Positions 1 to 7,965 of a stretch of 64,000 bases of DNA are shown here, piece by piece. The position numbers and the translations under genes were made by a program. Under the pieces are notes generated by a model. The model did no database searches and was not told the origin of the DNA. It saw only the letters and a list, made by a program, of their open reading frames with translations. Each line of letters begins with the position of its first letter. Within the stretch, counting starts at the first letter, position 1. The stretch spans positions 1 to 64,000 of the forward strand of contig NZ_VTWH01000001.1 of assembly GCF_008369445.1 (NCBI RefSeq), written 5' to 3'. Origin of the DNA: Aureimonas fodinaquatilis (GTDB taxonomy: Bacteria; Pseudomonadota; Alphaproteobacteria; Rhizobiales; Rhizobiaceae).

Positions 1-1
1 G

Positions 2-337
2 ACCAGCGCTTCGGACACCACCAGCACCACCTTCACCACGCTGGGTCTGCGCGCGTCGCATGAGTTGACCCTGAATGATCGTCCGATCACCTTTACCGGC
101 ATGATCGGCTGGCGGCATGCCTTTGGCGATGTTGATCCCAATGCCAATGTCAGCTTCACCAATGGCGGCGACTTTGCGGTTCTGGCGACGCCGATTGCAG
201 AAGATGCGGCGGTTGTTGAACTGGGCTTTGACATGGACATCAGCGACAAGGCGACATTGGGCATCAGCTACAATGGCCAGTTTGGTGATGGTGCCCAGGA
301 TCACGGCGTCAACGCTGCCCTGCGCTTCCAGTTCTAA
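2..337 (+). CDS. Autotransporter beta-barrel domain protein, C-terminal fragment
   Basis: The reading frame is open from base 2, so the gene begins upstream of the window and only the last ~111 residues are seen. They show alternating polar/hydrophobic beta-strands (for example PITFTGMIGWRHAFG and ATLGISYNGQFGDGAQDHG) and end in LRFQF. A terminal aromatic residue is the usual recognition signal for the outer-membrane BAM insertion machinery. The pattern matches the last strands of an autotransporter (type V secretion) barrel, which anchors an N-terminal passenger in the outer membrane. The passenger is not visible, so its activity is unknown. A palindromic repeat array begins at the base after the stop codon, followed by a strong terminator. 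Another outer-membrane porin family remains possible. Confidence 0.75.
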   Translation, partial: TSASDTTSTTFTTLGLRASHELTLNDRPITFTGMIGWRHAFGDVDPNANVSFTNGGDFAVLATPIAEDAAVVELGFDMDISDKATLGISYNGQFGDGAQDHGVNAALRFQF

Positions 338-567
338 AGCATTTCCGGTTGAAACGATATCGTTTCAACCAAAGGACAATGCGGCAAACAAACCAGAGCA
401 TTTCCGGTTGAAACGATATCGTTTCAACCAAAGGACAATGCGGCAAACAAACCAGAGCATTTCCGGTTGAAACGATATCGTTTCAACCGAAGGACAATGC
501 GGCAAACTAACCAGAGCATTTCCGGTTGAAGCAGTATCGTTTCAACCAAGGGCAATGCGGCAAAGCA
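338..567. repeat. Four tandem 59-bp units with central palindrome
   Basis: Units start at 338, 397, 456 and 515 (period 59); the fourth is cut short near 567 and is the most diverged. Each begins AGCATTTCCGG. Its core is a perfect 24-bp palindrome in units 1-3 (half-site GGTTGAAACGAT), followed by AAAGGACAATGCGGCAAA. The outer GCATT and AATGC also pair, so each unit can fold into a long hairpin. The array sits between the autotransporter stop codon and its terminator, so it would be transcribed as 3' UTR. Related single copies occur at about 4891, 25318 and 61026. Confidence 0.9.
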
Positions 568-600
568 AAAAGGGTGGGGCGATATTCGCCCCACCCTTTT
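568..600 (+). terminator. Strong intrinsic terminator after the autotransporter gene
   Basis: A perfect 15-bp stem (AAAAGGGTGGGGCGA at 568-582, its complement at 586-600) encloses a 3-base TAT loop. The arms begin with A4 and end with T4, so the hairpin could work in both directions, serving the plus-strand autotransporter gene and the convergent minus-strand small gene ending at 624. Confidence 0.88.
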
Positions 601-623
601 ATTGCTTCTTCCCCCTGGAGCCT

Positions 624-890
624 TCAGGCAATTTTTTCCTGAATTCCCATGTCAGGGCGCGACAGCGTCATTTTAAGCTGTGGTACTGAAAAGGGCTTTG
701 CCAAAATCGGCAGAATTCGCGCTTCCCAGATTGCCCTGTCCTGAAGGGACAAGCGGCTCTGGCCTTTGGCCGCAACAATTCCAGCAATGCGGGAATCTTC
801 GCTGTTCGGGCCCAAAAGGCCGGCTGCAAGGGCTTCCTCGATCAGGTTCTTCAATTCCGGATCGACTGCTTGAGTATGGCTCAATGACAT
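624..890 (-). CDS. Small hypothetical protein (88 aa)
   Basis: I do not recognise the family. The predicted product begins MSLSHTQAVDPELKNLIEEA and is a soluble, mostly helical protein with no signal peptide, membrane segment or cysteines. A longer frame extends to 971. I chose the ATG at 890 because the extra N-terminus looks non-coding and a purine-rich GGTGGGGAAA lies just upstream. The gene is monocistronic: it lies convergent to the autotransporter terminator, and the amidohydrolase gene upstream on the same strand ends at 981. Coding bias looks acceptable, but the short length keeps certainty moderate. Confidence 0.55.
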   Translation of the reverse strand: MSLSHTQAVDPELKNLIEEALAAGLLGPNSEDSRIAGIVAAKGQSRLSLQDRAIWEARILPILAKPFSVPQLKMTLSRPDMGIQEKIA

Positions 891-980
891 TTTTTTTGTT
901 TCCCCACCTGTGGTGAGGAGAACATAAGGTGTTATCGTGAGATGTCTATGACAGTCGCGATCATTTCCCACAAGTTGTAA

Positions 981-2150
981 TCATTTTGACGTAAGCAGTT
1001 GGTTTACCAGCGTTACCCAGTACGAAGAGCCATAGATAATGGCATCATCTGAGAAGTTGTAAGTGGAATTGTGCAGGCCGGCGGTGTCGCCGTTGCCAAT
1101 GAAAATGAATGCTCCGGGCTTTTTTTGCAGCATAAAGGAAAAATCCTCCCCGGCCATTAACGGCGCAGCCTTTACACTGACGGCACTTGCGCCGGAAACC
1201 GCCATTGCCGCCTGCGCAGCCAGGTCGGTTTGTTCCGGATCATTCTGGGTTACCGGGTAGTTGTGATGGTATGTGAGGTCGACCTGCACACCATGGGTCA
1301 GGCCTATGCCCTGCGCAATGCTGTTCATTCGCTCTTCAACATACAGGCGGGTCTGCGGTTTCAAAGACCGCACGGTGCCGGAAATTGTTGCCTTGTCCGG
1401 AATGACATTGTGCACGAAGCCCGAATGAAATTCGGTGGCTGAAACGACAAGTGCGTCCAACGGATCGGTGTTGCGTGCGACAATTTGCTGCAAAGCCAGA
1501 ACCAGTGCTGCGCCGGCCAGAACGGGATCTGCCGCCCTGTGGGGTATGGCTGCATGGCCGCTTCGTCCGGTGATTTCAAAAGCAAACTCGTCTGTGGCCG
1601 CCATGATGGGGCCAGGGCACATGGCAAAGTTGCCAATGGGCAGCCCTGGCAGATTGTGCATGCCAAAAACCCGCTCAATGTTGAAACGGTCAAACAGCCC
1701 GTCATCAATCATCGCCTTTGCGCCCGCGCCGCCTTCTTCAGCCGGCTGAAATATGAACGCGACACTGCCATTGAATTCACGGTTGCGGGCAAGATGCCGT
1801 GCGGCTCCCAGCAACATTGCCATATGACCATCATGGCCGCAGGCATGCATTTTGCCCGGGTTCAATGATGCGTAGGGAAGGCCGGTTGCCTCGGCAATTG
1901 GCAAGGCGTCCATGTCACTGCGCAGTCCAAGCATCGGCCCGCTGTTGCCCACTCGCCCATGCACAACCCCGACGACCCCGAGGGTGCCTATGCCGGTCAC
2001 AACCTCATCGCAGCCAAATTCGCGCAGTTTTTCTGCAACAAATGCAGCCGTTTCAACCGTATCGTAGAGCAATTCCGGACAGCGGTGCAAAAAACGACGC
2101 CATTCGATAATTTCCGCCTGTTCCGCGGCGATGCTTTCGGTGACCGGCAT
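981..2150 (-). CDS. M20 family amidohydrolase (hippurate hydrolase/aminoacylase type)
   Basis: This is a cytoplasmic metal-dependent amidase of the M20D family (HipO, IAA-amino-acid hydrolase, N-acetyl-diaminopimelate deacetylase relatives) that splits N-acyl amino acids. Residue positions are from the chosen start. RSDMDALPI lies near 77-85, the metal-binding HACGHDGH near 102-109, and QPAEEGGAGA near 136 carries the conserved glutamates. FAMCPGPIMAATDEF opens the dimerisation domain, and GEDFSFML near the end provides the last metal ligand. Length (389 aa) is normal. A 20-residue longer frame exists from 2210; the ATG at 2150 (MPVTESIAAEQAEIIEWRR) matches the usual family N-terminus. Physiological substrate is not deducible, since its neighbours are unrelated. 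Confidence 0.88.
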   Translation of the reverse strand: MPVTESIAAEQAEIIEWRRFLHRCPELLYDTVETAAFVAEKLREFGCDEVVTGIGTLGVVGVVHGRVGNSGPMLGLRSDMDALPIAEATGLPYASLNPGKMHACGHDGHMAMLLGAARHLARNREFNGSVAFIFQPAEEGGAGAKAMIDDGLFDRFNIERVFGMHNLPGLPIGNFAMCPGPIMAATDEFAFEITGRSGHAAIPHRAADPVLAGAALVLALQQIVARNTDPLDALVVSATEFHSGFVHNVIPDKATISGTVRSLKPQTRLYVEERMNSIAQGIGLTHGVQVDLTYHHNYPVTQNDPEQTDLAAQAAMAVSGASAVSVKAAPLMAGEDFSFMLQKKPGAFIFIGNGDTAGLHNSTYNFSDDAIIYGSSYWVTLVNQLLTSK

Positions 2151-2243
2151 GAATGGCCTGACTCTCTCAATGTGATGTTGCAACGCAAAGACTACAATTT
2201 CTAACTGCATCGTGCCATGGACATGACACAGATTTCGGCTTTA

Positions 2244-2342
2244 GAGCATTTTCGCATATCTTCGAATCGCAAAATTGCTCAAATTCTCTGGTCTGTCGCA
2301 ATTCTGGACACAAACGCGCTTCGCATTTTCGCCGGAATTGCT
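2244..2342. repeat. Dispersed intergenic palindromic element, Rhizobiales type
   Basis: This fills most of the gap between two divergent genes. It reads AGAGCATTTTCGCATATC, then GCAAAATTGC, then a module with TCTGTCGCAATTCTGGACACAAA and CATTTTCGCCGGAATTGC. The middle string recurs with three mismatches at about 25373-25395. From memory, such 'GAATTGCGGAC...TGGAATTGCT' elements are common between genes in Rhizobiales. Confidence 0.6.
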
Positions 2343-2382
2343 TTAATCCACAGACCGGTCAAATGATTTGAAAGGAAGCAAA

Positions 2383-3522
2383 TTGCGTGCACTGGTTGCA
2401 AAGCTGGCGGTCATGGCAGGGTTTGTGCTTGCTGCATTGACCGGCCTTGCGGCGGCAGGACCATCCATTGCCATTGATGTGGCCACAGGCAAGGTGCTGT
2501 CGCAGGACAATGCTAGCCAGCGTTGGTATCCGGCATCCACCACCAAGCTTATGACTGCCTATCTTGTGCTGAGCGATATTTCAGAAGGCCGCGCTTCGCT
2601 GGATACGCCGGTTGTCATGTCACGTCTGGCAGCGGGGCAGGCTCCCGGAAAAATGGGTTATCCGGCCGGTTCCGTCATGCGGCTGGACAAGGCCTTGCAG
2701 ATGCTGCTGGTCAAATCTGCCAATGATGTGGCTGTGGCAATTGGCGAAACACTTGCAGAGTCTCATGAGGCGTTCGTTGCCCGCATGAACCGTGAAGCGG
2801 CACGGCTTGGCATGGCAGACACCCAATTCGTCAATCCCAATGGCCTGCCGGGCGCCGGGCAATATACCACTGCGCGTGACCTTGCCATTCTGGGCCGGGC
2901 GATACGGCAGGAATTTCCATCCTTCAACAGCTATTTCGGCATTGAGGCAATCCGCGCCGGTGACGTGCAGATGGTCAATGGCAATGGATTGTTGGGGCGC
3001 TATCGCGGCGCGGATGGCATGAAGACAGGCTATATCTGCGCCTCGGGTTTCAATCTGGTTTCATCGGCCACGCGCGACGGCCGCACTGTGCTGGTTGTGG
3101 TGCTGGGCGCCGATGGGCCGATATCGCGCGAGCGGGATTCCGCCCGACTGCTGGAGCAGGGATTTTCTGCCAACCCGGCAGACATTTCCTTGTTGGTAGA
3201 GCAATTGCCAACGTCCAACGGTCCGCCAACGGATGTTTCGGCGCAAATCTGCTCGGACGCAGCGCGCACGGCGCGAGCTAACGAACGGCAGGTGGAAGAG
3301 GGTCGCGCGCAAACCTATGGCTCACCCTATATGACCGATCGGGACAGAGAGCCGGTGACGCTGACGGTGGCCCTTGGTGGGGCGGCAGCGTCAGGCGACA
3401 TTGCGGCAGGCATTACCCAGATTGCGGCTTATGGAATTCCAGTGCCAACTGCGCGCCCAACCTTGCCGGGGGATGCAGTTTCCATGGCGGATGATCGGGC
3501 GGCGTCTGTGACGCAGCAATAA
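2383..3522 (+). CDS. D-alanyl-D-alanine carboxypeptidase (peptidase S11, low-molecular-weight PBP)
   Basis: This periplasmic serine peptidase removes the terminal D-Ala from peptidoglycan stem peptides. All three penicillin-binding motifs are present: SXXK as STTK (residues 52-55), SXN as SAN (in LLVKSANDVAVAIGE), and KTG (in DGMKTGYICASG). A hydrophobic N-terminus ending GLAAAG is a signal peptide. The C-terminal ~100 residues are less conserved and proline-rich. I chose the TTG at 2383, preceded by AAAGGAAG at good spacing, over the TTG at 2368. The next gene, a COG0523 GTPase, starts 21 bases after the stop, so the two may be co-transcribed, although no functional link is obvious. Confidence 0.9.
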   Translation: MRALVAKLAVMAGFVLAALTGLAAAGPSIAIDVATGKVLSQDNASQRWYPASTTKLMTAYLVLSDISEGRASLDTPVVMSRLAAGQAPGKMGYPAGSVMRLDKALQMLLVKSANDVAVAIGETLAESHEAFVARMNREAARLGMADTQFVNPNGLPGAGQYTTARDLAILGRAIRQEFPSFNSYFGIEAIRAGDVQMVNGNGLLGRYRGADGMKTGYICASGFNLVSSATRDGRTVLVVVLGADGPISRERDSARLLEQGFSANPADISLLVEQLPTSNGPPTDVSAQICSDAARTARANERQVEEGRAQTYGSPYMTDRDREPVTLTVALGGAAASGDIAAGITQIAAYGIPVPTARPTLPGDAVSMADDRAASVTQQ

Positions 3523-3543
3523 TTGCAATCAGGATATGACCAA

Positions 3544-4635
3544 ATGCAACTGCCCATCCGCGTGACCGTGCTGACTGGCTTTCTGGGGGCAGGGAAAACC
3601 ACAATGCTCAACGCGCTGCTGCGTGACCCGGCCTTGTCGCGCACTGCGGTCATCGTCAATGAGTTTGGCGAAGCAGGCCTCGATCATCTTCTAGTCGAAG
3701 GTGCGAGTGAGGGAATTATCGAACTTTCCAATGGCTGCGTGTGCTGCACGGTGCGCGGTGAACTGGTGGACAGAATGGCTGATCTGGCGGATCGGATGCA
3801 GACAGGACGAATGCCGGCCGTGGAGCGGGTGGTTATCGAAACCACCGGTCTTGCCGATCCTGCGCCTGTTCTGGCCGCATTGATGGCTCACCCGGCCCTG
3901 AGCCAGATTTACGCGCTGGACGGCGTGGTGACTCTGGTGGACGCACATGCCGGGCTGAAAGGACTTGAAGGACGGTTGGAGGCTGAACGTCAGGTTGCCG
4001 TGGCCGACAGGCTGGTGCTGACCAAGACCGACCTTTCTCCCGCTGATCCTGATCTTTTGAGCTGGATTCGACATTTGAACCCTCGTGCGCGGATTCTCGA
4101 TGCCGCATCCGGCGAGGCTGGCGCGCAGAGCCTGCTGAATGCCGGGCTTTATGATCCTGAAACGCGAACTTCACGCCTGGCAGAATGGCTGAATGGCCAG
4201 AATTGCGATTGTGATGATCCGCATCATCATCACGACCATCATGATCATTCGCACCATCACCACACGGGAACAGTGCGTGCGCTGTCGCTTGTGCACAAAT
4301 CACCGGTCAGTCTGTCCGCAGTGCAGGAGTTTATCGATCTTCTGCAATCAATGTTTGCCGACAAAATACTGCGCATGAAGGCGATGGTTCACACACTTGA
4401 GCATCCGGACCGACCGCTGGTTCTTCATGGTGTACGCCGTTACATGCACCCGCCCGTTCTGATGCAAAACTGGCCTCAGGCAGTCAGTCCGCACACACGC
4501 CTCGTGGTCATTGGGGAGGGGCTGGATCCGCGCGTTGTGGAAGATCTGTTTGCGGCCTTTACCGGCCAGCCGAGAATAGATGCGCCTGACCGCGCAGCTT
4601 TGACGCAAAATCCGCTGGCCATTCCGGGCATGTAA
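3544..4635 (+). CDS. CobW/COG0523 GTPase, putative metallochaperone with His-rich loop
   Basis: This is a G3E-family P-loop GTPase (CobW/ZNG1/YjiA relatives) that uses GTP to deliver a metal, often zinc or cobalt. Walker A is GFLGAGKTT (residues 12-20), the metal-binding CXCC signature is GCVCC (64-68), [10 protein letters not shown] is conserved switch sequence, and TKTD is the guanine-specificity motif. A linker near residues 220-242 starts NCDCDD and has about a dozen histidines, suggesting a metal reservoir. The C-terminal CobW_C domain follows. The ATG at 3544 has AGGA upstream. Zinc homeostasis is more likely than cobalamin synthesis: the cob genes lie 35 kb away and this linker is typical of the zinc subgroup, but that is inference. 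Confidence 0.85.
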   Translation: MQLPIRVTVLTGFLGAGKTTMLNALLRDPALSRTAVIVNEFGEAGLDHLLVEGASEGIIELSNGCVCCTVRGELVDRMADLADRMQTGRMPAVERVVIETTGLADPAPVLAALMAHPALSQIYALDGVVTLVDAHAGLKGLEGRLEAERQVAVADRLVLTKTDLSPADPDLLSWIRHLNPRARILDAASGEAGAQSLLNAGLYDPETRTSRLAEWLNGQNCDCDDPHHHHDHHDHSHHHHTGTVRALSLVHKSPVSLSAVQEFIDLLQSMFADKILRMKAMVHTLEHPDRPLVLHGVRRYMHPPVLMQNWPQAVSPHTRLVVIGEGLDPRVVEDLFAAFTGQPRIDAPDRAALTQNPLAIPGM

Positions 4636-4637
4636 GG

Positions 4638-4856
4638 TCACTTCACAATGACAAAGCGCCAGCCCTGTTGCGCATCGCCGGATTTTTCCGTGAGCTGGTG
4701 GCCGGATGTGTTGCACCAGTGCTGAAGATCCAGCGGCGCCAGCGGATCATCGGCCAGCACAGTCAACGCTTCGCCTTTGTCCACGCGCTCCAGCCGCTTC
4801 TGCGTCTTCAGCACAGGAAGCGGGCATTTCAGCCCACGACAATCCAGAAACTCCAT
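4638..4856 (-). CDS. TusA/SirA-like sulfurtransferase
   Basis: This 72-aa protein has the TusA fold signature DCRGLKCPLPVLK at its N-terminus, in which the Cys of CPxP is the persulfide-carrying residue. TusA-family proteins relay sulfur for tRNA thiolation and other pathways. A second cysteine (HWCNTSG) is not conserved in TusA. I chose the ATG at 4856 (MEFLDCRGL), as usual for the family, rather than 4898, which would start inside an intergenic palindrome. The gene is convergent with the COG0523 gene, with two bases between their stop codons. Confidence 0.85.
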   Translation of the reverse strand: MEFLDCRGLKCPLPVLKTQKRLERVDKGEALTVLADDPLAPLDLQHWCNTSGHQLTEKSGDAQQGWRFVIVK

Positions 4857-4890
4857 ATTCGTCGCTCTAACTTCGTGTTTCGTGGTATTG

Positions 4891-4940
4891 TCCTGCACTT
4901 GAAACGAGACCGTTTCAACGAGAATTGCTCTGGCGCAATT
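4891..4940. repeat. Single copy of the GTTGAAAC palindrome family
   Basis: TTGAAACG (4899-4906) and CGTTTCAA (4911-4918) form a perfect 8-bp stem. The upstream ATTGTCCTGCA is identical to the flank of the copy at 61026, and the downstream ACGAGAATTGC resembles it. The element lies in the gap between the divergent TusA-like and DUF924 genes. Confidence 0.7.
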
Positions 4941-5016
4941 TCAGCTAATGTAATCCATTCACCAACGCACTATCTGACATGACAGAGCGAATGCAAGTGG
5001 CAGGAGATGGCGTGCA

Positions 5017-5568
5017 ATGAGCGAGACAATTCTGGATCCGCAGATCATTGTCGATTTCTGGCGTGAGGCCGGGCCTGAAAAATGGTTCAACAAGGACGAG
5101 GCTTTCGATGAAACAATTCGCCGGCGGTTTGGCGATGTTTATGAGCGCGCGGCCCTTGGCGATCTGGATGGCTGGGCGACTGAGCCGAACGGCGCTCTGG
5201 CGTTGGTGATCCTTCTGGATCAGTTTCCACGAAATATGTTCCGCAATACGCCAAAAATGTATGCGACGGATGCAAAGGCGTTGCAGATTGCTCATATGGC
5301 TCTCGCACGGGGAGACGCAGAGCATGCTGATCCGGAAGTGAACCAGTTTTTCGTCATGCCGCTGATGCATTCAGAGAGCCTGAGCGACCATAATGAATGC
5401 GTTCGCTGGATGGAGCGGATTGGCGATGCGGATAATGTGAAATTTGCTGGTCACCACCGCGATATTGTCGAGCAATTTGGCAGGTTCCCGCATCGCAACG
5501 AAATCCTGCAGCGAAAATCCACGCCCAAAGAGCTGGATTTCATCGCTGATGGTGGATTTGGCGGGTAG
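5017..5568 (+). CDS. DUF924 family protein
   Basis: The 183-residue product matches the DUF924 pattern: an N-terminal IVDFWREAGPEKWF, then ALALVILLDQFPRNMFR, then FFVMPLMHSESL and FGRFPHRNEIL. The family is soluble, all-helical and TPR-like, and its biochemical function is not established to my knowledge. ATG 5017 is preceded by CAGGAGA at suitable spacing. It is followed 122 bases later by another gene of unknown role on the same strand. Confidence 0.85.
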   Translation: MSETILDPQIIVDFWREAGPEKWFNKDEAFDETIRRRFGDVYERAALGDLDGWATEPNGALALVILLDQFPRNMFRNTPKMYATDAKALQIAHMALARGDAEHADPEVNQFFVMPLMHSESLSDHNECVRWMERIGDADNVKFAGHHRDIVEQFGRFPHRNEILQRKSTPKELDFIADGGFGG

Positions 5569-5690
5569 TTGCTGGTGCGTTTGAAAACATAGGCATTGGT
5601 GAACAAAGCGGGTAGCGTCAACCGCGAATGATGAAACGCTAAAGCTCACGCGCATCCGGCAAAGCGGGCGTCCCATTCAGGGTGATAAGA

Positions 5691-6212
5691 ATGCAGAATG
5701 GAAATGACACCGAGCTTCAGCTCACGGGACCAATCTGGCGCTTTGCAATTGAGTTCTACGGCAAGCCAGGTGTGTCACAGGCTTGTTTGAAACTGCAGGA
5801 CGAAGCCGGTGTGGACGTTGTCGCGCTGATCGGCATTCTCTATTCCCACACTGTCCTTGGCATAACTTTTGACGCAGCTGCAGTGTCGCAACTGCGAGAC
5901 GTCATTAGCCCTTGGCGAAATAGTACTGTCTTGCCGATACGCGACCTGCGCCGCGCCCTAAAGCGGCCACCTGAAGGATTTCCAGTGGCCGAAACAGAGC
6001 AGCTGCGTGACCTGATAAAGAGTGCAGAACTGAAAGCAGAGCAGATACAGCTTGCCTTGATTGAACGCTGGGCCACGTCGCTTCCGGTGCATACCGGGCT
6101 GCGGTTGGAGGATGCGCTTGGGCAATTGATGGCAACCGCGCCTGACCATCAGGCCGGGTCGTTCGATGTCCTGATATCGGCCGCCCGCGAAGTGAACTTG
6201 CAGACGGCCTGA
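5691..6212 (+). CDS. TIGR02444/DUF2390 family protein
   Basis: The product (173 aa) contains PIWRFAIEFYGKPGVSQACLKLQDEAGVDV near the start, the signature of TIGR02444 proteins: short soluble helical proteins of unknown function. A GTG at 5682 opens the frame three codons earlier. I prefer the ATG at 5691 because GGTGAT at 5681-5686 then serves as ribosome binding site. No membrane segments or catalytic motif are evident. It is convergent with the RidA-like gene. Confidence 0.8.
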   Translation: MQNGNDTELQLTGPIWRFAIEFYGKPGVSQACLKLQDEAGVDVVALIGILYSHTVLGITFDAAAVSQLRDVISPWRNSTVLPIRDLRRALKRPPEGFPVAETEQLRDLIKSAELKAEQIQLALIERWATSLPVHTGLRLEDALGQLMATAPDHQAGSFDVLISAAREVNLQTA

Positions 6213-6234
6213 TCTCTGTGACGTCGCGTCTGGG

Positions 6235-6615
6235 TCAGGCCGATTTTGAGGCGGTGATTTCGATTTCCACCTTCGCGCCAGGCGCGGGAATCTGACAGAT
6301 CAGGAAAGTACTGGTCGGCCGGATATCTGCAAACACCTCACCCAGAACCGGCGTCACTGCAGCGGCTGCCTCGCGGTCGACAACATAGACGCGGCTGACC
6401 ACGGCGTCGGCCAGGCTGGAACCGGCTTCACGCAGGGCTGCGTCTATCGAGGCCAGTGCGTTGCGCGCCTGTTCGGCGGCGTCTTCGGGAAACGTGTTGG
6501 AAACCGGGTCGCGCCCTGTTGTGCCTGAGACATGCACGGTGCGGCCATCAATAACTGCCTTGGCATAACCGGCAGAGGTTTCAGACGGCGCACCAGTGAA
6601 AATTCGGTTCTTCAT
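6235..6615 (-). CDS. RidA/YjgF family reactive-intermediate deaminase
   Basis: RidA proteins hydrolyse reactive enamine/imine intermediates to ketones and ammonia. The 126-aa product has VHVSGTTGRDP, NALASIDAALREAGSSLADAV and STFLICQIPAPGAKVEIEI. The canonical catalytic arginine region before the last strand is replaced by STFLICQ, so it belongs to a divergent Rid subfamily. Start ATG 6615 follows GGAGAG. It is the last gene of the minus-strand cluster, 46 bases after the FAD oxidoreductase gene. An imine from amine oxidation would be a natural substrate; that link is inference. Confidence 0.85.
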   Translation of the reverse strand: MKNRIFTGAPSETSAGYAKAVIDGRTVHVSGTTGRDPVSNTFPEDAAEQARNALASIDAALREAGSSLADAVVSRVYVVDREAAAAVTPVLGEVFADIRPTSTFLICQIPAPGAKVEIEITASKSA

Positions 6616-6660
6616 TCTATCTCTCCGTTGTCGGGTCAAGGGCGTGTTGGCTTGGAATGG

Positions 6661-7965
6661 TCAAGTGGTGCTCCGCTTGAGCGGCCCGTCCTTGAAACGC
6701 ATGGGCGAGAGACCCGAAATATCAACTGGCGAGACGCGGCCCGCGGCCAGTTCGGCCAGGACCTTGCCCGCCATGGGGCCGGGGCCAAAGCCGTGTCCAC
6801 TAAACCCGGTGGCGGCCAGCAATCCCTGCACTGGCTCAACGGGGCCGATGGCCGGGATAACGTCGGGCAGGGTGTCTATAATCCCGGCCCATGCCGTATC
6901 TATTCCAAGATCCTGCGCGGCGGGAAAAATCTGGCGAAAATCGGCAAGCGCCTGTTCGACCCTGTATGCCTCGATTGCAACATGGTCGCGTGTCGGCGGG
7001 ATATCGGCCAATGGTGGCGCAGAAGCGCCCTTTGCCCGGGGGAGCATGGCTAGATAGTTGACCCGCGCTGCATCAGGATTGTCTTTGCGGGTTTGTGCAT
7101 ACCAGCGCATGTTGCGCCATGAATCCAGCCTCACATCATATTCGCCGCCGGCGACGGAAATGACGAACGCGCCATTCACATCCTGTCGAATTCCAGTCTG
7201 GAAGCCCGATACACATGGGCCAAGCCGCAGATCGGGCCGTGGCATTGTTCGCGCCACAGTGGCGCGGATGCGCTCTTGCGGCAGATCCAGGCCAATATGG
7301 CGCAGCAGCGCTGCGCTGTGTGCTCCGGCAGAGCAGACCACCCTGTCTGCGTGGTACAGGTGGTTGCCAACCCATACCCCGGTGACACGACCGCCACCGG
7401 TGTCGATCCGCGCGACGGGCTGGCCAAGTGAAACGGCAACACCCGACTCCATCGCCGCCTCAAAAAAGGCACGTGTTGCGCGTGTTGGTTCTGCTCGGCC
7501 ATCGGACGCCGTGAACATTGAACCCAGAATGCCGATGCCCGGCGCAAGTTCAGGAACGAGCGCTCGGGTTTCGGCAGATGCGAGCATGCGGGTATCGAGG
7601 CCGAATTCTCCCGCGCCACGCTGCTGCCACGTCTGAAGCGAAGCAAGTTCAGCCTCGCTGAATGCAAGCGAAAGATTGCCGCCCTGATGCCAGCCGACAG
7701 ATCGGCCGAGATCAGCCTCGACGCCTTCCCAAATACGCATGGCTCCAACCATCAGTGCCAGTTCGCGGAAATCGCGAGCCTGCTGACGCACGAAGCCGAG
7801 GTTGCGTCCTGACTGGGCCGAGCCGGGCGTGTCACGTTCGATCAGCAGGCAGCTCATTCCCTGGCGCGCAGCATAAAGCGCTGTCGAGCATCCAACGATG
7901 CCGCCGCCAATAACGATTAGATCGTAGCGTCTGGTCGCAGGCTGCATGGCTGACAGCCCTTTCAT
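6661..7965 (-). CDS. FAD-dependent oxidoreductase, DadA/sarcosine oxidase type
   Basis: This is a DAO-superfamily flavoenzyme that oxidises a C-N bond of an amino acid or N-methylated amine. The Rossmann motif VIGGGIVGCSTALYAARQG is near residues 18-36 and the FAD-binding LLIERD follows. GRNLGFVRQQARDFRELALM lies where D-amino acid dehydrogenases bind FAD. The C-terminal GFSGHGFGPGPMAGKVLAEL is the second FAD-contacting stretch. Length (434 aa) suits DadA-like enzymes. ATG 7965 overlaps the upstream permease stop codon (ATGA), so translation is coupled; an ATG at 7947 is an alternative. Linkage to a betaine-type importer, RidA and an aldehyde dehydrogenase suggests oxidative degradation of an imported amine. 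Confidence 0.85.
   Translation of the reverse strand: MKGLSAMQPATRRYDLIVIGGGIVGCSTALYAARQGMSCLLIERDTPGSAQSGRNLGFVRQQARDFRELALMVGAMRIWEGVEADLGRSVGWHQGGNLSLAFSEAELASLQTWQQRGAGEFGLDTRMLASAETRALVPELAPGIGILGSMFTASDGRAEPTRATRAFFEAAMESGVAVSLGQPVARIDTGGGRVTGVWVGNHLYHADRVVCSAGAHSAALLRHIGLDLPQERIRATVARTMPRPDLRLGPCVSGFQTGIRQDVNGAFVISVAGGEYDVRLDSWRNMRWYAQTRKDNPDAARVNYLAMLPRAKGASAPPLADIPPTRDHVAIEAYRVEQALADFRQIFPAAQDLGIDTAWAGIIDTLPDVIPAIGPVEPVQGLLAATGFSGHGFGPGPMAGKVLAELAAGRVSPVDISGLSPMRFKDGPLKRSTT

Noticed and set aside
117-470. Open frame running from the autotransporter gene into the repeat array
   Set aside because: It is out of frame with the clear beta-barrel C-terminus and its last third is translated repeat units.
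338-567. CRISPR array
   Set aside because: The units are contiguous and near-identical over the whole 59-bp period, with no unique spacers, and no cas gene is present. The centre is a full palindrome unlike a CRISPR repeat.
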